From positions 4,153,229 to 4,217,228 of the forward strand of contig NW_003314264.1 of NCBI RefSeq assembly GCF_000143415.4: a stretch of DNA of 64,000 bases, read 5' to 3'. Source of the stretch: Selaginella moellendorffii (Eukaryota > Streptophyta > Lycopodiopsida > Selaginellales > Selaginellaceae). The position numbers and the translations under genes were made by a program. Below the pieces are notes generated by a model. That model searched no databases and was not told where the DNA came from. It worked only from the letters and a program-made list of their open reading frames with translations. Of this stretch, positions 12,060 through 22,315 are shown piece after piece. Position 1 is the first letter of the stretch. Every line of letters begins with the position of its first letter.

Positions 12060-13483
12060 ATGCATGCGCTGCTCGGCCGCATTCTCAGCGCCCCGCCGGA
12101 GCAGCTCCTCTTCCTGGTCTTCGCACTGCTGGGGACGTACTGCGCGATCAAAGCCGGGATCCAATTCGCCACCGCGATCTGGATCGTCTTGCTCCGGCCG
12201 GGCAAGAATCTCCATCGCTACGGGAGCTGGGCGGTGGTGACGGGTGCGAGCGATGGAATCGGCAGGGCGGTTTGCTTCCAGCTCGCGGCGCGCGGCATCA
12301 ATGTGGTGGCAGTGGGGCGCACGGAATCCAAGCTGGAGGAGCTCGTGAGGGACATCCAGCGGATCTACAGTGGCGTGCTTGTGAAATTCGTGGTGCTGGA
12401 CTTCGCGAGCGAGAAATTGGAGGCGGGATTGAAGAGCATTGGCGAGGTTGTGGAGGGATTGGAAGTGGGGATTCTCGTCAACAACGTCGGGGTGAGCTAT
12501 CCCTACGCCAGGTACTTCCACGAGGTGGACGGGGATCTACTGGAGAGATTGGTGCGCGTGAATGTGGTGGCTACCACTCGGATGAGCCAGCTCCTTGTTC
12601 CTCAGATGCTCAAGCGGAGAAAGGGAGCCATTGTCAACATTGGCTCTGGATCTGGAACGATTCTTCCATCGGATCCACTCTACGCCATCTATGCCGCGAC
12701 GAAAGGGTGAGTGCCTTCTTCTTCTAGCTTCCTTTCGTGTTCTTCCAACATTGAATTTTCCTTCTTCGTGTTCTCTCTCACTCATACATGATTGAGGCTG
12801 GCGAATTTTCCTTCATTGCCTGAAAGATTGTATCGCTTTCTTCCTCGGTGCTCTTTTCTTGCTCTCGTGTTGCCACGCGCATTTTTCTTTTCCGCCACAC
12901 ATCTCTGTGCATTTGTCTGAAAGATCCCATTGTTTATCGGCGACTTCACTTTTTCTTTTTATCAATGTTGCCTGTCTAAAGTTTGATATTCTTTCGTTCT
13001 CGGTTCTGAGGGGCCAGAGGGAATAATTTTCATGCTCCACCACCTCCACCGCATTGATTAACAGTGAAAAGTTTTGTATCCTCTTCTCGCTTCCCAGGTA
13101 CATAGAAATCCTGTCTCGATCCATGTACAACGAGTACAGGCATTGTGGGATCGACGTCCAGTGTCAGGTACGAGGAAAAAAAAGAAGAAAAAGATTCCAG
13201 GCTTGAGTTTTCTTTGCATTTCCAGGTTCCTCTCTACGTGAAGACGAAGATGGCCAAGATAAGAAACACTTCCCTCACTGTCCCGTCCCCAGAGGCCTAC
13301 GCAAAGTCGGCACTGAGAAGCATTGGCTACGAGGCGGTGGCCACGCCTTACTGGGCACACCATTTGCTATGGTGGCTCATCAGCCTCGTCCCCGAGAGGA
13401 TCGTCTCCGCCATTCGCCTCAGCAGCAATCTCGATCTGCGACGAAGGGGCCAAGCCAAGGACGCCAAAGCCAAAGCGAATTGA
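12060..13483 (+). CDS. KCR1: Very-long-chain 3-ketoacyl-CoA reductase (KCR1-like SDR)
   Basis: NADPH-dependent reductase of the ER fatty-acid elongase; it reduces 3-ketoacyl-CoA to 3-hydroxyacyl-CoA for wax, cutin and sphingolipid chains. Exons: 12060-12706, 13098-13167 and 13226-13483. Features seen: a hydrophobic N-terminal anchor (about residues 10-40), the TGASDGIG cofactor loop, NNVG, the active-site Ser in NIGSGSG and Tyr/Lys in YAATK. VNNVGVSYPYARYFHEVD and GIDVQCQVPLYVKTKM match plant KCRs. An in-frame ATG at 12018 would add 14 residues; I prefer 12060, giving about 324 aa, close to the usual 318. The C-terminus (KDAKAKAN) lacks the simple dilysine ER signal seen in Arabidopsis. Tail-to-tail with the PPR gene. 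Confidence 0.93.
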
Positions 13484-13724
13484 TTCCACGAAGTGACACA
13501 GCTTTAAACGTATTCTATCCACGGGTTTGATTGACTTTTGGAGCCCGTGACAAGTGAAAAAATAACAAGTTGGTGCCATGGGATGATGTGATTACATTTA
13601 ATAACGACACATTGGCACGGTATTTTATTTTTTGGATCAAATCTATAATATTATTAAGAATTTTAAGAACATAATATTATTATTGAAGAATGTAGTGTAA
13701 GACTAGCAAAGATCAATAATTTTC

Positions 13725-15704
13725 CTATGCGGTCATGCCATACAGGTTGGAAAGAAGTACATAAGCCGAGGAGTCCTTGGAGTTGAGGCCCAGAACCGAT
13801 TTGGCGGCTTTGGCACCGTGTTGGAGGCTGCTGTGGCTTCTACACGCTCCAAGGAAGCACCTCCATTCGAATGGATCCGGCACAAAAGGCATGTTTGCGA
13901 GGAGATCTTGCGCGTCGCTGAGCCGGGCAGCTCGGCCCAGAAGATCAACCACGCAGCAGTAGTGCTGCTTGGTGGGTTCCAGTCCGTAATCCACGATCAT
14001 GGACGCGAAGCACGACTTGCCGAGGTAGAGCTTCCCGGCGTGATTGCATGCGAGCAGTGCCAGGACGAAGCAAGTCTCGTCCGGCGAATCCACCGTCTTC
14101 ATCGTGTAGAAGGCGTCAAAGACATTTGCGGAGCATCCGGTCTGCGTGTAGAGTGTCATCATTGCCCCCCACGACGCGACATTCTGTGTCGGCATCCTGT
14201 CAAAGATCTTCTTGGCGTGGCTGATGTTTCCTGCCTGGGAGCACACCGACAGCATCGCCGTGTAGGAGAATGTGTCGTGCTCCGGCATGGCGTGGAACAT
14301 TCTCACGGCCTCCTCCAGATGCCCGTTCTGGGCATATGCATTGAGCATAGCGTTTCTACATACGAGATTCTGGTCTGGCATTTCGTCAAAGATCTTCTTT
14401 GCGTGCTCAAGATGCCTGTTTTGCGTGTACGCGGCGAGCATCGCAGTAGAGACTATGAGATTCTTTTCTGGTATGGACTGAAAGATAGCTTCCGCAAGAT
14501 GAAGCTGCCCGCTTTGGGCATATGTGGAGAGCATCGCGGTCGAGGCTACAACATCTCTTTCCGGCATTTCGTTGAACATCCTCTCGGCATCTGAATATTT
14601 TCCCGCTTCGGCATATGCGGTCAGCAATGCCGTTGACGAGACTAAGTCCCGCTGAGGCATGCTGAAGAAGATTCTCTTGGCATCGTCGAGATGCCCGTTC
14701 ATGGTATATGCGGCAAGCATTGCAGTTGTGGTGGCCAGGTTGCAGAAAGGCATTCTCTGATAAACTAGCCATGCCTTGGCAACATGACCCGTTTGAGCGT
14801 AAAGAGAGAGAATTGCCGTCGAAGACACCATGTCGTGGAATGGCATTCTCCCGAGAAAGATTCTTTCGGCACCTTCCAGATGCCCGTTTACGGCAAATGC
14901 CGTGACCATAGCTGTTGTTGAGACGAGATCTTGCTCCGGCATGGAATCAAACAATCGCTTTGCGGACTCAAGCTTTCCAGCGTCTGCATACGCATTGAGT
15001 ATCTCAGTAGAAGATACCACATTGTGTTCTGGCATGCTTTTGAAGACCTGAATGGCTCTCTCGAGATACCCTGATTGGGTATATGCCGTTAGCAAGGTGT
15101 TCCACGTCATAAGATTCCTTTGCTCCATGCGCTCAAAGAGATTCCTGGAATCAAAAACATTTCCCTCTTGTGCGTAGGCACCAAGCATCGCGGTTGACGA
15201 GACAACGTCGTGCTCTGGCATGGAATCAAACACGAGTTTTGCTGCAAAAACATGCCCTGTTTGGGCAAATGCCGCAACCAGTGAAGTCCACGAAATCGTG
15301 TCCCGTGCTGGCATTTCCTCGAACAGCGCTTGCGCGTCTGTGAGAAACCCCTGTTGGGCGAATGCAACGATGATCTGGGTCCAAGAGAACAGATTCCTCG
15401 CGGGCATTCGATCGAAGATGCCCCTGGCGCTGTCCAATTGCCGGTTTTGAGTGTACGCCGTGAGCATGAAATCCCAGGAGAAGGAGTCCCTGGCATCGTC
15501 GTCGAGGGTGTTAAACACCTCCTCTGCCTGTGGGAGATTCCCGTGCTTGCCATGGAGCTTGAGGAGCCTGTTGGAGACGAATGCGTCCCAGCGGAGAATG
15601 TGGGCGGGGATTCGAGTGTGGATGTGTTTGGCGAGCGTGGAAGTGCCGCACGAATCGATGAGCTCAATGCATTGCCTTCTATCCAGGACATTGGCAATGG
15701 CCAT
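13725..15704 (-). CDS. Pentatricopeptide repeat protein, S-repeat-rich, truncated E domain
   Basis: An intronless 659-aa ORF composed almost wholly of 31-residue PPR repeats of the S type (for example VVSSTAMLxAYAQxGHLExAxxxFxxMPE), roughly 17 in a row. It ends with L2/S2-like repeats and an E1-like motif that stops at YVLLSNLYGMTA, without E2 or DYW. PPR proteins bind organelle RNA sequence-specifically and act in editing, splicing or stability. The first about 40 residues contain no obvious transit peptide, although Met1 is in a typical position. The near-uniform repeat spacing without P or L motifs is characteristic of lycophyte-expanded PPRs. The missing E2/DYW means it would need a partner for editing, or has another RNA role. 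The RNA target cannot be read with confidence by eye. Confidence 0.92.
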   Translation of the reverse strand: MAIANVLDRRQCIELIDSCGTSTLAKHIHTRIPAHILRWDAFVSNRLLKLHGKHGNLPQAEEVFNTLDDDARDSFSWDFMLTAYTQNRQLDSARGIFDRMPARNLFSWTQIIVAFAQQGFLTDAQALFEEMPARDTISWTSLVAAFAQTGHVFAAKLVFDSMPEHDVVSSTAMLGAYAQEGNVFDSRNLFERMEQRNLMTWNTLLTAYTQSGYLERAIQVFKSMPEHNVVSSTEILNAYADAGKLESAKRLFDSMPEQDLVSTTAMVTAFAVNGHLEGAERIFLGRMPFHDMVSSTAILSLYAQTGHVAKAWLVYQRMPFCNLATTTAMLAAYTMNGHLDDAKRIFFSMPQRDLVSSTALLTAYAEAGKYSDAERMFNEMPERDVVASTAMLSTYAQSGQLHLAEAIFQSIPEKNLIVSTAMLAAYTQNRHLEHAKKIFDEMPDQNLVCRNAMLNAYAQNGHLEEAVRMFHAMPEHDTFSYTAMLSVCSQAGNISHAKKIFDRMPTQNVASWGAMMTLYTQTGCSANVFDAFYTMKTVDSPDETCFVLALLACNHAGKLYLGKSCFASMIVDYGLEPTKQHYCCVVDLLGRAARLSDAQDLLANMPFVPDPFEWRCFLGACRSHSSLQHGAKAAKSVLGLNSKDSSAYVLLSNLYGMTA

Positions 15705-15854
15705 GCCATCTAAAGCTCCAAGATTTGCCCTGGAAGATTATCATACGCCACAATCGCATTGTCTAGGCAAGCTCTGGAAGCTCTTGCGAGCCGCGATGAT
15801 CGGTCTGTGAGCGCCTCAATCGCGTCTCCCCACATTCCCGCCCATCCTGGCTTG

Positions 15855-15886
15855 CTAAAACCCTAAGATTGCTTTAGGGTTTATTG
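15855..15886. promoter_or_regulatory. Paired inverted telo-box motifs
   Basis: AAAACCCTAA (about 15857-15866) and TTTAGGGTTTA (about 15874-15884) lie in inverted orientation just before the start codon at 15900, between the divergent PPR and RRM genes. Telo-boxes are typical of promoters and 5' UTRs of plant translation and growth genes. Confidence 0.6.
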
Positions 15887-15899
15887 GTGTGATGAGCTC

Positions 15900-18200
15900 G
15901 TGGCTATGGCGGGCATGATGCTCCTAGCGAAGAAGATCGGCGCCATTCCGGTGCTGAGCAAGGGCGCCGCGGCGGGAGCTCTCGGAATCTCCAAGCGCAA
16001 TCTCTGCGCTGGCGGCGGCGGCGATGGGAGGTACATTCCCGGTATGTTTGTAGAGAATCAAGAAGGCAATCAGGAGAATCAGGCATGGCCTCCACCCACG
16101 CAAGAAGGCTTTGTGATGGACACGGGGACTCATCCACAAGCGCCACCGCCTCCTCATCCTCCTCCAACGCACGCCGGATTCGTCCAAAGCATGAGTCACT
16201 CGCACTCGAGCAATGGATTCGTGCCGGTGGTGACGCAGGGTGGATTCACGGATTACAGCTCTCCATACCAGCAGCAAGGATACTATCCTCCTCCTCCTCC
16301 TCCTCCACCACCTCCTCCTCCACAAGTTTCATACCCCTGGAACGCCCAAGCACAGCATCAACTCCATCACCACCAGCAGTATCCACCGCCGCCTGGAAGC
16401 GCTCACCCCCAGCACTACAATGTGGAACCGCAAGGATACTACCACGTCCAGCAATATAATGTGGAGCCACAGGTACTTTACAACGCTGCCCCTGTGCATC
16501 AACACTACGTCCCACCTCCTGACTATGGCTATACTTACTCACAGCAGAGTGTTCCGGCTCCTCCAGCTCCAGCTCCAGCGCCGGCATATGGTGGTCAGGA
16601 TGTCAATGCAGCGGCCACTTGGTCTGATACTTCTGCTGTTCCCACTACTACTGCTTCTCAGCTGGTGGAAAGTCACGAGACGAGCGAGCGTGTAGAGGTA
16701 CTTGGCTCGACAGAGGCTGAAACTTATGAGGCTTCGCAGGTTGGTGGATTGGAGATGAGTGCCGCAGCAGAGTTGCACGTTGAGGAGCAAAAGCAACACG
16801 AGGAGATGGAGCCGGAGGTGGTTGCTGTTCCTCCTGAATCACAACAGGTTGCTCCACCGCCGGCAGAGATGCATGAGGAGGTTCACGAGGAGGTGGCGAA
16901 AGCGGAAGCCGGTGAAGCTTTTGCTGAGGACAAAGGTGGTGAGGTGGAGATGGTTGCGGCTGTGCAAGAGCCCGAGGTGCAGGCGGAGGAGACTGGCACT
17001 GCCGAGCACGAGGCGGAGGGAGAGTCAGCGGCGGAGGAGTCACAAGAGTATGATGCGGCAGCGATGGCTATGGCTGAAGCAGGATTGCCGAGTGGCGGTG
17101 GCGTTGAGGAAAATGAAGAGGCTACCGAAGGGAGCAGTAGAGATGAAAGTGAGGCTGTGGTGGAGACTGTGGAGCATGTGGAGGAGCCTGTGAAGGGCCT
17201 GGAGTCGCTACTCGAAGTAGAGACGTCCAAGGCGCCAGCGCCACCTCCTGCCTCTCAGAACGAAAGCTTTCTGGAAATACTCTCCAAGACGAACACGAAC
17301 GTGAACGCGCGACAGGTTCCCAGGCAAAGGCCACCGCAGCTGTCGTTTCGCGCTCAAAGTAAAGTTCCAGCTCTCGGTTTGATACGTCCATTCGCGCGCT
17401 AACTTAATTCCTTTACATGGCACCAGGAAAGACGTATGCCAAGCTACATAATCTTCCGAGGCAGATACTTAAAAACGATATCGTGAATTACTTCTCGGAG
17501 CTGAATTTGCAAAAGGAGAGCGTTCACATGACTTACGATGAAAAGTTTTATCCCCTCTACGCGTGAGTATCACTTCCTTTCGGTCGTTTCGGTTTTGACA
17601 GATTGTTTCCATAGCCATATTGCCTTCGATTCGACGGAAGCTTTAAAGAATGCTGTCAAGATCCTGCAGACCAAAGGCCGTTTGGGCGGACGGATTGTCA
17701 AGATGGAATCGGTAATATCATGCTTGCTGGAGCTAATTTGCTTCTTTGTTTTCGTGATGTAGTTTGTCCAGTTCATGCCACCTACACATCCACAGATGAC
17801 CGAGCACTTGAACAAGTATCTCGGTCGAATGGTATGTCGACCATTGCTCATCCCTTGGCTTGCTAATCATCTTTTTCTCTTGGCAGCTGCTAATGCTCCA
17901 CATCCCGCCTGAAGGGAGGATCGAAGACTTGGAGCGCTTTTTCGATGGATACGGCTTTGATCCATCTGCACTGTCCATGCTAGATGCGTAAGCTCTCGTT
18001 CCTTCACCTTCCAAAACCTTATCGTTTCGCTTGCTTTCAGAGTACAAATGACGCTTGCAAGGTTTCCAAAGGAGGGCAACAGGATGGTTCGCCGGGCAGC
18101 CATTGGTTTCTGCTCGAGCTTGGAAGCAATGAGAGCTCTCCGAGAGAAACAGGGAGACTTTGTCCTGAATGAGCCCATCGAGTTGAGGTTGATCCAGTAA
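15900..18200 (+). CDS. RRM-like protein with long Pro- and Glu-rich N-terminal region
   Basis: Predicted 673 aa from six exons: 15900-17358, 17427-17562, 17615-17711, 17763-17831, 17887-17987 and 18041-18200; all junctions are GT-AG and in phase. Residues 1-40 are basic and hydroxyl/Ala-rich without acidic residues (AKKIGAIPVLSKGAAAGALG), which could be an organelle transit peptide. Then comes a Pro/Gln/Tyr-rich, low-complexity region with a poly-Pro run, then an acidic Ala/Glu-rich stretch to about residue 480. The C-terminal about 185 residues form two RRM-like halves (YAKLHNLPRQILKNDIVNYF and MLLMLHIPPEGRIEDLERFF). I do not recognise a named orthologue. Likely role: RNA binding, perhaps in an organelle. 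Its 3' end faces eIF3a. Confidence 0.8.
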
Positions 18201-18543
18201 ACGTTCGAACTGGCTTCTCTTTCAGTCACCACTTCCAAAAAGAAACAACTGGTTTTCTCAAAGAAGGCCCTCACGGGAGAGTCGAAATAAAGACGAATGA
18301 ACCTGCTTGGTGGCTGTGCGCTCAGCCGCTTACTTAATCTCTCCTGAGTAATTCTCTCATCCCGGAAATCTCCGTAGAGAAGTTTGTATTGTGTTGCTAG
18401 TTATATAGAATCAATATAAGACAATATATAAAACCTTTTTAGGTACTTAGTTGGAATTGAATTAAGCTCGAAGAAAGACGTCCCAACATTCGAAACAAAA
18501 ACAAAGGACCAAAAAAAACTCTCTTATTTTCGTCCAAAACCTA
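18201..18543. other. Convergent 3' UTR region
   Basis: Space between the convergent RRM-like gene and eIF3a. It presumably holds both 3' UTRs; nothing else is seen. Confidence 0.5.
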
Positions 18544-21500
18544 TCACCACCTTCTCGACGAGTAGCCGCTGCTTTGCTGCTGCTGGGGCTGCTGCTGCTG
18601 CTGCTGCGGTGGATTCCTCCTCGACGGTGGCTGATACTTACCAGGCTTTGGAGGCTCAGTCGTAGTCGGGGCCGGGGCTGGCGCTGGCAAATCTCTCCGC
18701 TCGGGCTCTCTCGGGTAGTCTCTCCCCGGGTTTCTCTCGGGCCCCGGATAATCTCTCCTCTCGTGGTCTCGGCTCCGCTCGTAGTCCCGGCTCCTCTCGT
18801 CCCGGAGATCTCTAGGTGGCGGTGGCTCCTTCTCCCTCCTGTCGTCGAAGCGCGACGAACGGGACGAGTCCAGTGCGCCGCTTCTGAATGGCTGAGACGA
18901 GCGCGGGAGCCCGAAAGACGACGAAGACGGTGGCGGCGCCCCTCCCTCTCTCCTTGTTGGGGTGAAGAGGCTCGACTTCTCGGTCAGGGCCTCGCGTTCC
19001 TTGCGGGCTTTCTCCTCCGCCTCCGCTTCTCGCTGCCGTTGCTTGGCGGCCATCTCGTCGAGTTTGGCCTTCCTCTCGGCCTCTTCCACCTTACGCCTTT
19101 CCTCCTCTGCAAGACAAGTTGTTAGATTCTTTCTTGCAACGAAGTAAATCACATACCTTGTCTCCTGCGAGCCTCCTCCTCTTCTCTCAGTCTCATGAGG
19201 CGCGCCTCCTCTTGGATGCGATAGTACTCCATCTTCCTTCGTCGTTCTCTCTCTTGCCTCCGCAGGGATCTCTCCTCTGCAATCCTTTCCTCTCGAATTC
19301 TCATCTGGCGTTCAAATTCACCTCTGCGGCGGCTCGAAACCTCGTTTTGAACATCCTCCTGCAAAAAGCTTTAAGTACAGCCGAACACAAAAATGCAGGC
19401 TCATTCACCTTATCTTGTTGCATTCTTAGCAGTCTTTCCTTCTCACGGAGGTCTTCGGAGTGTTGCAGCCTACTCTGCTCAACGGCCAGCTGCAAACACC
19501 ACAGATTGATTTAGTTAAAGATCACAAATAAGCCCAGTACCTTCTGCTGCTCCTCGAAATAAATTCGATCATCTTCTTGGCGCTTCAAGTACATAGCTTG
19601 AATCAGAGGGCGCTCTTCTTCACGCTTTGCTCTTTCGTAATGATCCACTGTCTTCGCAAGTTTTTGGAGCCTACGGTCTAGCTCCTCGCGCTCCTTCTTT
19701 TGATCCAAGAGCACTTGCTGCATTATGGCCTCTTTCGTTTTCGGCTTATCCTGAGAAGAGCCACATCAATAACATATGGTAAGAAGTTCAGCCTCATCCT
19801 TACCAGGTCAGTCGGTTTCTTTTTGAGCCTTCCCTTCTGCTTGTCCAACAGAAGTTTCGCATCTTCAATCTCCTTCTCCTCAATTTCCCTCTTTACTCTT
19901 TCCTCCACCCTTTGCTCGGATTCCCGCTGCAACCTTAATCTTTCCTGGTCCTCGAGACTCTTTTGCTTCTGCTGTCTTCTGATTTCCTCCTCGCGTTCCT
20001 GAAATAACGCATAAGAATACTTCGAATGCCAAAAAACCACGCATACCGCTTCTAAAATTTGTTTCTCCTGGTCCTCCTTTCTCTTCTCAATGATCACTTT
20101 ACGGGCCAAAAGTCGCTTATGGTCCTTTTCCACAATGGAAAGAAGCTCAGAGAAACGTTGTTCGGGTCTTTTAGTAGGTTGTTGCATGAGACCTATGGCC
20201 TTGTTAAGTCGCTTCGCCAAAATTGTAAGATGGTTTTTGATCTTTTCAGACTCTAGATCCTGCGTAAGTGTAAAGCCATGTTGGACACGGAAATCAAAGG
20301 ATGTAAACATACCTGACTGCCAAAATGAACGACACCCTTCCCGTGATCAATTTTCATCTGAACGAAATTGTACTTTGCAGCATCTACAGCAAGCTTCTCA
20401 ACCACAGTAAAGCTGTAGAAAGGTATCATGTTGCTGAGGTTTGTGATTCGCATCGTCTGATACACTTGCGAAACCTGCACACAGAGTATGAGATTGCCCA
20501 CAAACTTGATTACGACAATACCTGCTGCAAAACTCTCAACGTAGTAAGGTTCTGCAATGCTGGAATAAACTCCTCAAGAAGAACTTCGGGAACTGGAGAA
20601 GCTGCTGAAAGCTTATCTCCAAGCTTAGGTAGCTTCGCGAGAAGAGGTTGCACTTTCGTGGCAAGATCCAGAGGGTGGAACTCGTTTTCTAACAAACAGT
20701 ACAAGTCCTTCACCTCAGGCAGGACGTACGTCAACACTCCTTTGGATATCTGCTTAAAGAGACCGTTGGCAAGTGTGACGTGAATTCAGCTGATAACTTA
20801 CCAGATCAGAGAGCAAAGCAGAGCGGGATAGCTGCATCAAGCACGGTTAGTTTCGACAAGAAAGACGAAAGAGCTTAGCACATAAACGAGCTTACCGCTT
20901 CGCGGTTGTCACGTTTAGGATCCAACGAGAACCCGAGAAGGTTAGCCATTCTCACGTTCCTGTCCTTCTCAATCTCGAGTTCGAAATGATGAGCTCCATG
21001 CTTTCTATCGTACGGTTGAACCGAAATTGTCGAGAGCAGGACGGATGAAGCCATCAGTTGCAGATCCTTCGGAGTGAGGTTCTTGTTGTAACTCTTTTGA
21101 AGATTATAGAGCTTATACCAAGCATAACCATGGTACAGATGGCTTTGAGAAACCCAGAAGATCTTTATCAATTTAGCATAGTAGATAGCCATCATCTGAG
21201 GTTTCGGAGATTTTTTAACCATCGACATTAGCCCATGAATGTCCTCTATCGTTCGAAATGCTTCCTGCATTCAAGCAGTTAGAAACTTGAACATTCGCTC
21301 TTCCGAAATTGAAGAAATACTAACCTGCCAGAGCTCGAGCTCCGTTGCAACTTTCAGCTGTTCTAGACGAGTATCGAGATAAAGCTGCAAACTCTCCGGA
21401 AGCGTCAAATCCGGCCTGTCTCTCTGGTCTCTGTACTTGTTGAGATTAGCCAGGTGATTCCTCAAGATCTCACAAAGGCGGCGAAACTCAGTAGTCCGCT

Positions 21501-22193
21501 TGTATTGCAAGCAGAACTGGAACGCACGGTGAGCAGTCATCTGCCAGACAATAACAGACCACCAGAAATCAGAACGAATGCAAATGAACAGGCATACTTA
21601 CAGCGTACAAGCTCTCCAGCTTCGAATTGTTGCGAAGGATCTCCAGCACTGTCCTGTAAGTCTCCCACAAGAACTTAAACCACGGCGTGACGAGCTCTCT
21701 GTCGGATCTCTCCTTCCCCTTCTCACCGCTCACGTAGCTGAGCATCAGATCCTCCGGAGTCTTCTCAGCCTCAAGGTCCTCCACATCGAAAGTCACCACG
21801 GCAGCCTCCGCTTGGGCCTGGGCTTGCTCCGCCCGCTCGCTGGAAAGGTGCATAAAGTGCTTGATCACCTCTTCCAGAGAGCTCACGTTCACTTGCTGGC
21901 AAGCTATGCGGTACTGGATGAGACCATCCTTTGCAAATCGGCCGCGTCTCATGTCCACGCACAGCTCCACGTACTTGAACATAATCTTCTCCAGCGGCTT
22001 CTGCCACGCCCGATACCGCTTGGAGGTGATGAGATCGTGGAGAGCCTGGAGCGCAGCCGCCTTTTGCCCCACATTCATCAATTCTGGAGCAGCGATTGTC
22101 AATCCCCGAGCTGCGACACGAAATTTCACGAGAAGGACAGAGATTACCTTCCGCTCGCTTGAGAGCATTCTCTGGCTTGGCGAAGGTCGCCAT
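18544..22193 (-). CDS. TIF3A1: Translation initiation factor eIF3 subunit a
   Basis: Core scaffold of eIF3, which binds the 40S subunit and recruits mRNA and other factors in the cytosol. About 13 short exons on the minus strand. The start [16 protein letters not shown] is spliced to a downstream block containing [36 protein letters not shown] and [14 protein letters not shown], all hallmarks of eIF3a. The PCI region follows ([46 protein letters not shown]). The C-terminal third is a charged Glu/Arg/Lys coiled coil, then an Arg/Asp/Pro-rich tail with a poly-Gln run ending in SSGYSSRRW. The first exon is only 46 coding bases. Only about 120 bp separate its start from the stop of the upstream gene on the same strand. 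A telo-box-like AAACCCTTA lies at about 22248. Confidence 0.96.
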
Positions 22194-22315
22194 GGCGCCG
22201 CGCCCCCGCTACGAAGAACACACCAGCAGCCTTACTAGGGCTCAAAACCCTTAGGGCAGGCGGGGTAATCCTACGGCTTAAAATTACTCCAATCTCAACC
22301 GACCGATAGAATTAT

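Noticed and set aside
12003-12521. 172-aa minus-strand ORF opposite KCR
   Set aside because: Antisense shadow of the KCR first exon; no similarity or codon support of its own.
13818-14594. 258-aa plus-strand ORF opposite the PPR gene
   Set aside because: Antisense shadow of a repetitive PPR ORF; its repeats mirror the PPR repeats.
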